64,000 bases of DNA from Anoplolepis gracilipes (GCF_047496725.1 NW_027328675.1:476001-540000), one strand, 5' to 3'. Counted from the first letter of the stretch, positions 11,640 to 20,496 are shown. Notes: a model not told the origin generated them from the letters alone. A program made the numbers and translations.

Positions 11640-12060
11640 TAAATATAATCAGGCGTTCTATAGTACGATGTGGTGTAAGAATGAAAGTGCTATGTGTAGG
11701 ACAAGGAGTGCATGACGATAAGAAAAGGAGAGCATGATGATAGGAAAAGGAGATATGGGTGTGAGAGAAAGAATAGAGAGGAAGAACAGCGCGCATGGTG
11801 AGAGAAAGAATAGAAAGGAAGGAGAGCGCGCATGGTGAGAAAAGGACAGCGCTATAGACGTAAGACAAGGAAAGTATGATGTGTAAGGAAAGGAAAGAGC
11901 ATGATAGTAAGCAAAAAAGGTGACAGTAAAAGAAATATAAATGTATAAAAATTCCAAATTTATTTAAAATTAAAAAAATATAATTACAGAATATAGAAAA
12001 TAATACTTGAACTATAGTTTTTAATGCAAATATGGGTTGATTGAACCTTCATGATGATGA
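11640..12060. repeat. Internal copy of the purine-rich subterminal segment
   Basis: Words such as GGACAAGGAGTGCATGA and GAAAGAATAGAGAGGAAG, as in the TIR flank (9,730-9,960) and the insertion in the protease gene. It occupies the place where element B has its 186-residue gene, which A lacks. The open frames on the minus strand here encode Ser/Leu/His-rich junk. Confidence 0.65.
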
Positions 12061-12065
12061 TTCGA

Positions 12066-12542
12066 TCACCAATTGAATATTTTAAATACATTTTGTAAAG
12101 CGCAATTTCGTACATGTCTATCGCAACGCAGAGTAGCATCTAATTTATCTAAAGCAGGAACGTCATCATAGTCGTTATCCAATGTCTCGATAATAAGACC
12201 GATTCTCGCATCGTCTTCCAGTAAATTTGCCAACCATTCTCGTTTTTCATGTCCTTTGACATACACTCGAGAAGATGCATCTTTCAACGTCACAGCCTCA
12301 GTGATTAAACGTTTAGCCATGTAGTATGGAACGTTTCCATCTTCCCATTGCAGATTGTGATATTTTCCAACCAACCATGTAACCTGAGATCTCTCAGATC
12401 TCGTGAGCAAACGGAATGGTGTAAGACTCGTAAAAATATAATGAGACAGTACAGATCTTTGAGTCAGAATCGCAATTTCTTTCACGATAAATTTTTTATC
12501 GATAATAAATCCTTGAAGATCCACAAACGTTGGCACAACCAT
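12066..12542 (-). CDS. Conserved Polinton-linked protein of unknown function (copy A)
   Basis: 158 residues beginning MVVPTFVDLQGF. The homologue in element B (42,968-43,499) has the same order of motifs: VPTFVDLQGF, a conserved HYIF, QWEDG, MAKRLIT, YVKGHEKREWLA and NCALQNVFKIFNW. The protein lies immediately downstream of the major capsid gene on the same strand, as in B. I do not recognise a catalytic signature. The spaced acidic residues and compact alpha/beta look could suit a nuclease-like fold, but that is speculation. The frame ends at a TGA where B has TGG, so A has lost about 15 C-terminal residues. Otherwise it is the best preserved member of the capsid-side genes in this copy. Both copies keep the same start. 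Confidence 0.65.
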   Translation of the reverse strand: MVVPTFVDLQGFIIDKKFIVKEIAILTQRSVLSHYIFTSLTPFRLLTRSERSQVTWLVGKYHNLQWEDGNVPYYMAKRLITEAVTLKDASSRVYVKGHEKREWLANLLEDDARIGLIIETLDNDYDDVPALDKLDATLRCDRHVRNCALQNVFKIFNW

Positions 12543-12709
12543 AATGAAAAGATATTAGTGAGAATATTACAACGACGAACGACTGAAGTTAATCATCGAG
12601 TATCGCAAGTTTTTATGTTATATGATCCGGTATGCAATTCTCCAATTTCGTTTACAGAAGATTCGAACGTTGGTTGGTTGATAAGACGAGCGTTCCTGCT
12701 TGTGTTGAT

Positions 12710-13918
12710 TCATGTAATTTTACGTACTACGTTCGTTAGAGGATTGTATTCGACAACGCGATCATGCAAAATGAGACAATAAGCAGGAGTGTTTGCCAGT
12801 ACATTTTCCTTACAATCAAATTCTATTCTTACGTCTACGGTAGCATTTTTCACCGATTCGTTTTGTCGAGAACAATCGATGATTACAAACGGACCGTAAA
12901 GTAGAAACAGTGAGACGGTGAGGTTCGAGGTACTCGTATCCGTAATAGTTTTTGCAGAAACGCGCGTACGTGTCGTATAGAATCGACCATCTGTTTTTAT
13001 CGAAATCCAGATTCATGTCGTCGTACGGATAACATTCCGAGTTCAGATAAAGTTTCACGTTTGTTAATTTGCAGTCGTCGAATTTACTCATATCCTCGAG
13101 CATAACATTCTTCCGACCTGTCTGCAGAGCAAAGATAACGTATCGTGGTTTGTCCAGCTGAGTCGCGGTCTTAATGGCCCACGAATGCTTGGTTGTACGC
13201 TGCAACAGCGGAAACTTGTACAGATCCCACGAGCGAAAACCCATGCTGAGGTAGCGTCCGCTTTTCAGAGCGCGCAGTATAGACAGCTTCTTAATTTCAT
13301 TCAACAGCACATGTGGCATTCGCCATTGTATCTTAAATATGTTGATCACAGGCTCCACCGCCGAAGCTCCAACCAGACAATTATTGTCATTGCGCGATCG
13401 TATTAAGATCAACTCGTGACGAGCGTTAATTACTATGCGTCTGTAATCCTCGCAAAATCCCAATAACATGTAGAGCGGTACGCAAAAAATAAAGTGTTCA
13501 TTCACAGTAGGATTCACACTTGGATCACTCCAGCCAGCATTTCTCATAATCACGCTTCTATCGGATGATATTGTTTAGTTTCATAGTTTTTGAGCATACT
13601 TGTTATTCCCACGTTTCTGTTGCGATCAATCTCCACGCCATTGAATTCGTATCGAATCTCGTCAAACATGAATACTACGCAATTATTTTGCAGTACCACA
13701 TTAGATCCGTCAGTTGGATTGTTTATCTTCAATTCTCCCTCGATGTATAAGAAACTCTCGTACGGCAATGTATATAGATCCTGTTGTTGTATGGGTATTC
13801 TTATCTCGTCACTGTGTCCGAACGTTGTGTTGGCGAATGGGTTGTATGCGTGAGTCTCAATCTTGACGATGCGATCGTCAAAGATCGGTTCGTCCGCGAT
13901 GTTGAGAATGTCAGTCAT
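12710..13918 (-). pseudogene. Major capsid protein, double-jelly-roll type (copy A)
   Basis: Reads from ATG at 13,918 through two long frames (13,550-13,918 and 12,816-13,553), with coding similarity to copy B (41,670-42,867) continuing to a stop near 12,710. Conserved blocks are NPFANTTFGHSDEIR, the DEIRYEFNGVEIDRNRNVG strand pair, FCEDYRRIVINARHELILIR and the C-terminal SECYPYDDMNLDF. Size (about 390 residues), position after the penton-like gene and the DEIRYE-GVEID-RN-GITS pattern match the insect double-jelly-roll-like proteins proposed as Polinton major capsid proteins. Two breaks are visible: a frame change near 13,553, just after the TSMLKNY block, and another near 12,900, after LTVS, where the last 70 residues are thrown out of frame. 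The function (trimeric capsomer of an icosahedral capsid) is inferred from the family. Confidence 0.7.
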
Positions 13919-13921
13919 CGT

Positions 13922-14104
13922 TCAAATGTTTCGCACCGCGAATCCCAAAGATCGTAAAAACGCAATGTTTGATGCGTTCAATTTCTTTTTCTTAGTGCAA
14001 GATGATTGCGTATTAGCAAATCTCAATGTTGTTGTTGTTGTCACGGGCGTCGTAAAAATTGTGTTGTCTTTCACGTCTTTCGATCCGTTCAGCACGAGCA
14101 TCAT
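13922..14104 (-). CDS. Small basic conserved protein (copy A)
   Basis: 60 residues, starting MMLVLNGSKDVKDN, with a Thr-run and a KKKKLNASN motif, ending LGFAVRNI. The element B counterpart (41,493-41,666) is intact, in the same place between penton-like and major capsid genes, and keeps the start, the Lys cluster and the C-terminus. Preservation of the frame in both copies, while larger neighbours decayed, supports a real gene. Only 3 bp separate its stop from the major capsid start, as expected for one polycistronic or tightly packed transcript. The function is unknown; a small basic virion or cement protein would fit the position, as inference only. Confidence 0.6.
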   Translation of the reverse strand: MMLVLNGSKDVKDNTIFTTPVTTTTTLRFANTQSSCTKKKKLNASNIAFLRSLGFAVRNI

Positions 14105-14132
14105 ACGCTAATTTTGCCGTCGTACATGCACT

Positions 14133-14850
14133 CTAATGGTGATCTCCTCGAAAGTCGAGTAATCGTCCTTCCTGATCGACAACGCGTAACGTTAAATCCG
14201 TAATGCTCCGTACGATGATCGGTAGGTAAATAATATGCGCCGGTGTTTCCGATATCTTATATCCTGATGGTACCCTCGGTGAAAATTCATGTATCGTATG
14301 AACGAATTTACCGTTGTTGTACGCACCCGCGGTGACATTACATTCGACGCGAATAATGTTCACGTTGATAATGTTAATCGGCACGTCCGACTCGTACCAT
14401 TTTCGCGGCTGCAGTATACGGTTCGAGAATCCCAGCAGCGATCCAATGTTAGGCTTGCTAAAATTTATTCTGTAGGCGCATTTGATCTCGCTCTGCATCG
14501 TATTGTAATTAGCGCGGAGCACTATCGGCCATTTTTTAGCCTCAAAGTCATCGTCGTCAGTTTGTTTTTTATCATCATCACGAACTGTGTGTTGCGAACG
14601 TTTTCGTGAAATTGTTTTTTTCAAAAATTCATGTATCGCTTGCAGCTCGTACGATCCCTCGGGAATCGTAATTTCCGCATCGTCTTTGCCAAAGTAAAAT
14701 TTATTATTCGAGGAATTCACGTTCGATATCGTGTGATAACTCAAAATCCGCTAGACCGAGTTCGTATTCACCATCGCTTAAATCTACGGTGGGTGAGTAA
14801 TTTGCCGCAAGAACGCTGCTCTTCCCAGTCAGCGTGAATGTCATAGACAT
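14133..14850 (-). pseudogene. Penton-like minor capsid protein (copy A)
   Basis: A 48-codon frame from ATG 14,850 (MSMTFTLTGKSS, then DGEYELGLADFE) ends at TAA 14,704-14,706. The rest of the protein continues in a second frame (14,133-14,744, SYHTISNVNSSNNKFYFG onward) that overlaps the first by about 40 bp. The main part carries EGSYEL, ANYNTMQSEIKCAYRINFSK, a DVPINIINVNIIRVECNV strand block and the C-terminal TLRVVDQEGRLLDFRG. In Polintons the gene next to the major capsid protein encodes a single-jelly-roll penton (minor capsid) protein, and the beta-rich sequence fits. The frame break between the two parts sits at the same base in element B, so it predates the divergence of the two copies or reflects genuine recoding. 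Confidence 0.6.
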
Positions 14851-14879
14851 GTTGACCAAACTGTTTAACGAATACTAAA

Positions 14880-15745
14880 TTAAATAGCGCAATGTATGTC
14901 TTTAAATTCGCGTGCATCGACCGCTCGGAGAAACTGCAAGCACAATAGAGCGTAAGACAAGGAGAGTACGACGTGGTGTAAGAAGGAAGGCGCTATAGGC
15001 GTAGGACAAGGAGAGCATGATGGTGGGAAAAGGGTAGCGCTATAGACGTAGGACAAGGAGAGCATGATGGTGGAAAAAGGGCAGCGCTATAAGCATAGGA
15101 CAAGGAGAGTATGATGTGTAAGGAAAGGAGAGAGCAAAGGAGAAGGCTGCAGTAAAAGAAATATAAACGTAACTTATTAAGATATTAAAAGTATTCTTGA
15201 CACATTTCCAATAAACTACGCATTTCGATTAAAAAAATATATCAATGTAACTTATTATTATATAATATACAGGAAGAAGGATGGGATTTTATAAAGAAGA
15301 TACATAGCAATATATATGTTTAATATATAATTTTTATTCAAAATGTGTTTTCATACATATAATGTGTATGTGTTAAAATTTAAATTCGCTTGCATCGACC
15401 GTTCGGAGAAACTGCAAGCACAATTGTCCGCAGATGCTTTGATTATAAGTTTGATAGGATGTATGATTATAATCTATTTTTGACACATTTAAATATCGTA
15501 TCAATTCATTCGGCGGGCGAAGATTGCCAAAACTGTCAAAATATATAGCGCGATTCACTCTCTTTGCATACTACCCAGTGAGTATCCGAGCCTTTAGCGT
15601 TATCCAAATTTATGATGCCGCTCTCGTTTCGATATATACCGCCGATCGGTAATGAGTCACGCATAAAAACACCTCTAAAATACGGAATGCTCATACGTTT
15701 TGCTAGTTGCAGCAGTTGTACGTTGGTAGTTGCACTCTCTGGCAT
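14880..15745 (-). pseudogene. Adenain-like cysteine protease (copy A), interrupted
   Basis: Maturation protease of the adenovirus/Polinton (C5-like, Ulp1 superfamily) type. ATG at 15,745 (MPESATTNVQLLQLAKRM) is followed by a histidine in THWVV, an aspartate in YFDSFGN and the nucleophile in QSICGQLCLQFL. The same three positions occur in the intact copy B protease. Here the frame shifts after THWVVCKE (about 15,545). A 432-bp insertion (14,947-15,378) with 46-bp direct repeats on both sides then splits the C-terminus, so that the LCLQFLR end is present twice: once at 15,379-15,424 and again, followed by the true EFKDIHCAI end, at 14,880-14,946. It lies downstream of the pX-like segment, whose frame overlaps the protease start. 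Confidence 0.75.
14947..15378. mobile_element. Insertion of subterminal repeat segment into the protease gene
   Basis: A segment of purine-rich repeats (GTAGGACAAGGAGAGCATGA, three times), GAAGGATGGGAT, AT-rich DNA and a GTGTATGTGT end. It is flanked by 46-bp direct repeats (14,901-14,946 and 15,379-15,424) that differ at two bases and derive from the protease gene. The content matches the subterminal region of the same element. The long direct repeats fit a repair or template-switch origin better than a usual transposase. Confidence 0.7.
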
Positions 15746-16378
15746 TTTTAGTGTCTCTTTGACGTTTTTTTTTCTTCTTTCTCATTGAGACTCCTCGTTC
15801 GTATTTGTATGGCGCGAGATACAATCCGCGACCTTCTATGGCTCGATTGTGACGTAGCATTTCTTGAAACTGACGTTGCGTAGCTTTTCCGTCGTTTACC
15901 ATCTTTGCTACACTAGCCGCTCCACCAATCAGAGATCCAAGAGCACCCAACACTGGTAGAATCGGTAATACGCCCCCGCGTTTCGCTACCGGAAGTTTTC
16001 GTTTTTTCATAATCTTTTTCTTCGTCGACGACTTTTTCATCCCCATACCCATTTTCGTCTTTGCTTTCATGGCCGTCCAAACGGCCGTGGCGGCTGCTCT
16101 TTCGCCAAATTCGAATCTTTCGCGGTAATACGTTCTCGCGCCCTCGCAGCTAGTATACGATCCGCTACGTGTCGTTCGCCGAGGTCGTTGCTTCGCGAGT
16201 AAGCTAAATCGTGTTCACGACACGCGACGTCCAATGGGTTGATGCCTCGATCGCTTCTAACCAATCGTTCTTGTAAACGAGTTCCAGGTCCGCAAAACTG
16301 ATATCCAGGAATATGTAATTCGATAGGGAGTGCGTTTATCGCGTGATTCAACAGACCACAGCCTCTTACGGTTTTCAT
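15675..16378 (-). pseudogene. PLA2 domain plus pX-like segment (copy A)
   Basis: The start ATG at 16,378 overlaps the stop of the upstream small gene as ATGA. The N-terminal part shows the secreted-type phospholipase A2 core used by parvovirus VP1: the calcium loop in YQFCGPGTRL and the catalytic pair in CREHDLAY. Such a domain releases a capsid from endosomes by cleaving phospholipids. A frameshift near 16,090 ends this frame at 16,067. The second part (ATG 16,070) carries a Lys-rich stretch, then GGVLPILPVLGALGSLIGG, a Gly/hydrophobic segment like that of adenovirus core protein pX, and RGLYLAPYK. In element B the two parts are one frame. Past the Lys-rich MRKKKKK run this frame continues over the protease start in another phase. 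Confidence 0.72.
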
Positions 16379-16632
16379 TGACGTTCGTAACAATCTTTTA
16401 TCATCGGCGCTGGACCGTCAATGTGCGTTCGTTGCCACGGTCGATTGTAATATTCGAAACAGCGACGATAGGTCTGAACCTCCGAATCCGCCTTTATGTA
16501 TTCCGGAAGTTTGTGCCACAGACGTTCTACGTAACGACCAAACTGTTTCAATAAAATAATCTTCGGTATATATTGCAACTGTTCTGAGGTAAGGTTGAGA
16601 ATATCACAGTCATCCGACAGTGAAAGAAACAT
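16375..16632 (-). CDS. Small conserved protein upstream of PLA2 (copy A)
   Basis: 85 residues from the ATG at 16,632 (MFLSLSDDCDILNLTSEQLQ), a start conserved in element B; an in-frame ATG exists at 16,689. It contains DIL-L-EQLQ, KADSEVQTYRRCFE, a Trp-Gln pair and HIDGPAP. The stop overlaps the PLA2 start as ATGA, which suggests coupled expression. The first gene on this side of the divergent promoter region, it faces the ATPase gene across 100 bp. No known family comes to mind. Element B keeps the first 61 codons and then has TAA where A has TAC. Confidence 0.55.
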   Translation of the reverse strand: MFLSLSDDCDILNLTSEQLQYIPKIILLKQFGRYVERLWHKLPEYIKADSEVQTYRRCFEYYNRPWQRTHIDGPAPMIKDCYERQ

Positions 16633-16667
16633 GTTTGATACTGAGCGGTTTCGATTTGATGCGCATC

Positions 16668-16676
16668 TATAAATAG
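16668..16676 (+). promoter_or_regulatory. TATA box in divergent intergenic region (copy A)
   Basis: TATAAATAG, 57 bp before the ATPase ATG (16,733). The same word lies in element B, oriented toward the ATPase and 33 bp before its ATG. Conservation in both decayed copies and the orientation suggest the core promoter of the leftward gene block (ATPase to integrase). Confidence 0.5.
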
Positions 16677-16732
16677 GCTCTCCTCCCACTCCTCCTCCTC
16701 AGAAAGTATCGTTAAGTCTGATTAGACAAGTC

Positions 16733-17431
16733 ATGTGATTCGTGCTACAACCAACGGTAATTAAAGTAACAAATTTTGACAATAGGCTAATGCCTGAAAA
16801 AGAAATACACAAACATGGAAAAATGTTACCGAATACAATACGCGGTCTCATTTGCGGCCCTTCGAATTGTGGTAAAACTAACTTGTTGATAAGCTTGATA
16901 GAAAGTCCAAACGGTATACGCTTTGAAAATTTATACATATATTCAAAATCGCTTCAACAACCAAAATATCAATATTTGGAAAATTTACTATCATCGATAG
17001 ATGAAATTGGATACTTTACGTTCTCTAATAACAGCGATGTCATTCCATCGAGAGAGGCGCTTCCGAATTCGGTTTTTATCTTTGATGATGTGGCATGCGA
17101 CAAGCAAGATACGATAAGAGAGTACTTCTCAATGGGTCAACACTCAAGCGTCGATTGTTTCTGTCTCTGTCAAACGTATGCCAAAATACCCAAGCATCTT
17201 ATACGCGACAATGCTAATCTGTTGATTTTATTTAAACAAGACGGTACAAACTTGCGACATGTGTACAACGATAAATACTAACATGTAAATACTAACATGT
17301 CGTACGATGATTTTAGCGCGTTATGTCAAAAATGTTGGCAGCACAAGTATGGATTTCTAGTAATTGACAAAGACAGTTCAATGAGCAATGGACGTTACAG
17401 AAGAGGTTTTAATGAATTTGCAGTACCGTAA
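16733..17431 (+). pseudogene. FtsK/HerA (A32-like) genome-packaging ATPase (copy A)
   Basis: P-loop ATPase that in Polintons and related dsDNA viruses pumps DNA into the capsid. Walker A is GPSNCGKTN (about residue 39), Walker B is SVFIFDDV, and a glutamine follows in LCQTYAKIPKH, which is the sensor-like motif of the A32 group. The aligned ATG at 16,733 is followed directly by TGA where element B has Lys, so the frame now opens at 16,742. A 14-bp direct duplication (AAATACTAACATGT, about 17,276-17,302) shifts the frame near the C-terminus; the tail with CWQHKYGFLVIDKDS continues to the stop at 17,431. Length would be about 230 residues, close to other Polinton ATPases. The gene is first of the plus-strand block. 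Confidence 0.85.
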
Positions 17432-17482
17432 AATAATCAGTTGCTATCGAAATATTGACAGAGCAACGTCTACATAAAAAAC

Positions 17483-18570
17483 ATGAGTGATAACAGTGAT
17501 CGTGAAAAGATTGCGCGAAAAATTGTACAAACGAGCGAGTCAATTCGCAAAAAATATCGCGCGTTAAAAACTGGTAAAATTGAAGAAGATGTAGCGTTGG
17601 AGAAACAGTTTAAGCCGATTAGCGAGCCTCTAAAACAGCTTGTTCAAAATACCATCGATGTAGAATCCGACGAAAATCGAGCCGTTCGATATACTCGAAA
17701 AAGACCATGTGGAAAAGAAAATTATTAAAGTTAAAAAACGACCAAGAATTTCATTGAATGATTTGAGCTCAAAGCAAAAACGATTAAACGTCTCATTAAA
17801 TGATTTGCCGATAACTTCTACACCGAATCAAAGACGAACGATACCGGACACATCTACTCAGATAGAAATTGCGCAACCGCGTCAATTATCGTACGAGCAA
17901 CCACCCGCCGACGAAATTTTTGAAACTACACCCGATTTGTTGGTTACAACGGTTCAACGTGAATTGCAAACGTCCGCAGGTATAAACATATTTCGAGAGC
18001 ATTTAGTTCCACTCGGACAAAAATATATACTAACTGTTATGAATCAAGATAAAGATAAAGCTATGGATTATGTGTACGGCATTAAGTTTTCTAACGATGG
18101 AATAATCCTCGGTGATAAACATTTTGACGTAGACAAAAATGATAATATAATTATCAATGAAGTAAAATATATGGGAACGCCGAGTTTCTATGAATTAATT
18201 TTCAAAAAAATCCCCGACGATGAAATATACACCGAAGATGATTTGTTTAAATATAAAAGTATATTACTAGCGACGAATGCGCATAAACGTGGGAACAAAG
18301 CACATAATCCAGTATTAGGGACTAAAGGATATAAGTATAAAAATGTAATTGCACCGTTATTTTCTAGCAGAAAAGCTGGAAAAGATACTACCGCGCGCTA
18401 TGACTCTAAACGACAATAAGATCGACTACGTGCATTGGAACGATCCAAACGAGTTGGTAGATCGTCTACGATTACTGGATGCTTCGCGTCGAGCCGGTAA
18501 CAATGCTCACGACAATGAAATCATGTCGATTATCGAAGAACTTCGCGAAGATGGTCTTATTATAAATTGA
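17483..18570 (+). pseudogene. DUF8207-like Polinton protein (copy A)
   Basis: Three consecutive frames (17,483-17,728; 17,709-18,419; 18,349-18,570) make up one gene of about 360 residues. The N-terminal part is charged and likely coiled-coil (REKIARKIVQTSESIRKKYR). The middle is Pro/Thr-rich linker. The C-terminal half holds the conserved globular block: PLGQKYI, DYVYGIKF, YMGTPSFYELIFKKIPDDE, ATNAHKRG, then IDYVHWNDPNELVDRLRLL. The GT-G-YEL-FKK-P-DE-Y-DL-KY-IL-TNAH pattern is the one I associate with the DUF8207 family, found in many insect genomes. Its role is unknown; here it sits between packaging ATPase and fibre-like gene. Element B has the same gene with one break instead of two. Confidence 0.65.
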
Positions 18571-18637
18571 ATAATGTCTCGATAAAACTAATCAGTCGAT
18601 CAGCGTCGCGTGACACTTTACGAAGCGTCGGAAAGAA

Positions 18638-19002
18638 ATGCCTATCAACAAATTTGGCTTATTCGATTCAAGAAATGATGCAACCGGTACAAACGGCTCT
18701 TGGGATAGATTGGTAAAAAGTTATGTGCACGAAAACGCTCTGTGTCGCGTCGTTACAGACTTCAATGCAAGGTGTCGCGTAAGATTCGCCGTGTAACGCA
18801 ACCTGAGGCTGACACCGATGCCGTCAACAAATTGTACGTGCAGTCCTGCGTTAAAAGATTAATGAATCGACAGAAAGAATCAGACGAGAAGCTTACTTCG
18901 TTTGAGAAGGACGTGCGAGCATTACAGATTGCGCTAAACAAACTTCAACGCGCGGCTAACGCTAACTCAGAGACAGCTATCAACCTGAATGAGCATCAGT
19001 GA
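18638..19002 (+). pseudogene. Fibre-like coiled-coil protein (copy A), frameshifted
   Basis: ATG at 18,638 (MPINKFGLFDSRNDATGTNG) opens the same protein that is intact in element B (37,068-37,430). After CRVVTDFNAR the frame is lost through a small insertion (GGTGTCGCGT versus GGTCACGT in B) and resumes in the frame 18,742-19,002. That part contains ADTDAVNKLYVQSCVKRLM and a heptad-rich C-terminus (LTSFEKDVRALQIALNKLQ). The DAVNK-YV motif followed by coiled coil is typical of trimeric tail-fibre proteins, which suggests a spike or fibre role by analogy only. The stop overlaps the next mini-ORF by 14 nt. Confidence 0.5.
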
Positions 19003-19132
19003 ACGGGTTAGGAGCGGCTATCGAACGGTTATCGAACAGCTACGAAGGATTATCGAACGGCTGCAAACAATTATCCAACCGTTACGAAGAATAACCGAAC
19101 TGCTATCTAACTACAATGAGTGGCAGTGGTAG
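18989..19132 (+). CDS. 47-aa leucine/isoleucine-rich mini-ORF (copy A)
   Basis: Starts ATG AGC ATC AGT inside the last 14 nt of the fibre-like gene and ends TAG at 19,130-19,132, 17 nt inside the next gene. It begins MSISERVRSG; the centre is a run of IEQLRRIIERLQTII type with Ile/Leu at heptad-like spacing, and the end is LLSNYNEWQW. Element B has the same frame, intact, at 36,941-37,081, with mostly conservative changes. Intactness in both copies amid decay and the tight overlaps on both sides argue for a real gene. The alternative is that it is a chance frame through the 5' part of the repeat array that also builds the next gene. Too short for the usual ORF cut-off. Confidence 0.45.
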   Translation: MSISERVRSGYRTVIEQLRRIIERLQTIIQPLRRITELLSNYNEWQW

Positions 19133-19400
19133 TGAACGACCTAGCAGCAGCAGCAGCAACAACAGCCTCGAACGAGGCTATGAGCATCTCAAGGAGGGCT
19201 GCGAACGAGGCTACAAACACGTTCTTCACGGCTACACTCAAGGTTATAAACAACTCAAGAACTCCTACGATCGTTCGAAAGAAGTCTGTGAACGAGGCTA
19301 CGAACGGGTCAAAAGCGGCTACGAACGAGTCAAAAACGACTGTGAAAAAGGTTGCGAATGGGTCAAGAACGATTTTCAAATAGGTGAAGGACGGCGGTGA
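19116..19400 (+). CDS. Hendecad-repeat protein (copy A)
   Basis: 94 residues. After a Ser/Gly-rich N-terminus (MSGSGSERPSSSSSNNSLE) come repeats of 11 residues of the form ERGYEHLKEGC / ERGYKHVLHGY / TQGYKQLKNSY, with some 7-residue steps (DRSKEVC, ERVKNDC). Aromatic or Cys residues recur at fixed positions, giving an amphipathic helix that could wrap lipid, form an 11-residue coiled coil, or cross-link by cysteines. Copy B (36,661-36,954) is the same length within 3 residues and intact. The family is unknown to me. It lies between fibre-like gene and integrase. The DNA upstream (19,003-19,100) carries related CGAACGGCTATC units, so the array may once have been longer. Confidence 0.6.
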   Translation: MSGSGSERPSSSSSNNSLERGYEHLKEGCERGYKHVLHGYTQGYKQLKNSYDRSKEVCERGYERVKSGYERVKNDCEKGCEWVKNDFQIGEGRR

Positions 19401-19506
19401 AGGACGGCGGTGAACAACGCAAGAACGGATTAAGAACGGGTCAGAAAACGTGAAAAAACATAGAAAAAACGGAACTTAAAGAACGGTTATTAAAGGATAA
19501 ACGCAA

Positions 19507-20496
19507 ATGAGTGATAAAAAAGCAAACAACAAACAACCATCGAGAAAAACGGACAAAACAAAGAATCAACATAGTTTGGAGAGACGGCAGTTGGTAAACG
19601 AACTGCACGCGCCAGCGAGAAAAAATTTTCCCCGAAGACACGTCATAGTGCGGGGATACGATGATCTGTGGCAAGCCGACATCGTCGAGATGCGTCTGTA
19701 TGCTCGAGTCAACAAGGGATACAATTACATACTCACTGTTATCGATGTGTTGAGCAAGTATGCGTGGGTCGTACCGCTCAAGAGTAAAGGTGGAAGCGAG
19801 ACGGCCGATGCGATTGCAGAGATAATTCGAGACGATGCGAGATGTTCGAAAAATTTTCAAACCGATCAAGGAAAAGAATTTTACAATACAAATGTACAAA
19901 ACCTCATGAAGAAACACAATATTAATCATTATTCGACATATTTCGTCATGAAAGCCTCGATCGTGGAACGCTTCAATCGTACTTTGAAGAATAAAATGTG
20001 GAAAATGTTTACGCTCAATGGAAACTACAAGTGGATCGACGAACTATCGAGACTCGTTGAAGAGTACAACACGCAAAAACATCGCACTATCGGTATGAGA
20101 CCTGTCGATGTTACTCCAGCCGTCGCGGAGAAACTTTTAAGTACGGTGTACAGCAACGCAAAGATTGCGGCGCCGGCGAAATTTAAAATAGGGTATTCGG
20201 TGCGCGTGAGTAAATTCAAGACTTTATTGGAAAAAGGCTACACACCAAATTGGACCACCGAAGTGTTTGAAATTGTTAAGATACAGAAAACTAATCCCGT
20301 GACATATATATTAAAAGATTCGCGCGGAAATTCCGTCGTCGGTGGATTTTACGAATACGAACTACAACGCGTTGCTAATCCTGATATATATCTTGTGGAA
20401 AAGATATTGAGGAAGAGGGGGGATGAAGTTTTTGTGAAATGATTGGGATTCGATAGTTCACGGAATTCTTGGATACATAAAAATAATGTATTGTAA
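19507..20496 (+). pseudogene. Retroviral-type DDE integrase with chromodomain (copy A)
   Basis: Catalyses insertion of the element. The catalytic core has D in WQADIVEM, D in FQTDQGKEF and E in SIVERFNRTLKN, with conserved SKYAWVVPLKSKGG between. An SH3-like part (YTPNWTTEVFEIVK) follows, then a chromodomain-like C-terminus (YLVEKILRKRGDEVFVK, then LGFDSS-NSW). The ATG at 19,507 is shared with copy B. Length to the last stop is 329 codons. One nonsense codon (TGA at about 20,440-20,442) replaces the chromodomain Trp before LGFDS and cuts off about 17 residues; the rest of the frame is clean to TAA 20,494-20,496. Relative to B, three extra bases lie near the E motif. It converges with the polymerase gene 75 bp away. 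Confidence 0.85.

Noticed and set aside
11401..11957. Two minus-strand frames rich in Ser, Leu and His
   Set aside because: Translation of purine-rich repeats on the other strand; differing between repeat copies.
19107..19929. Minus-strand frames opposite the hendecad and integrase genes
   Set aside because: Shadow frames; hydrophobic composition follows from the complement of the coding strand and is not kept in both copies as a gene.
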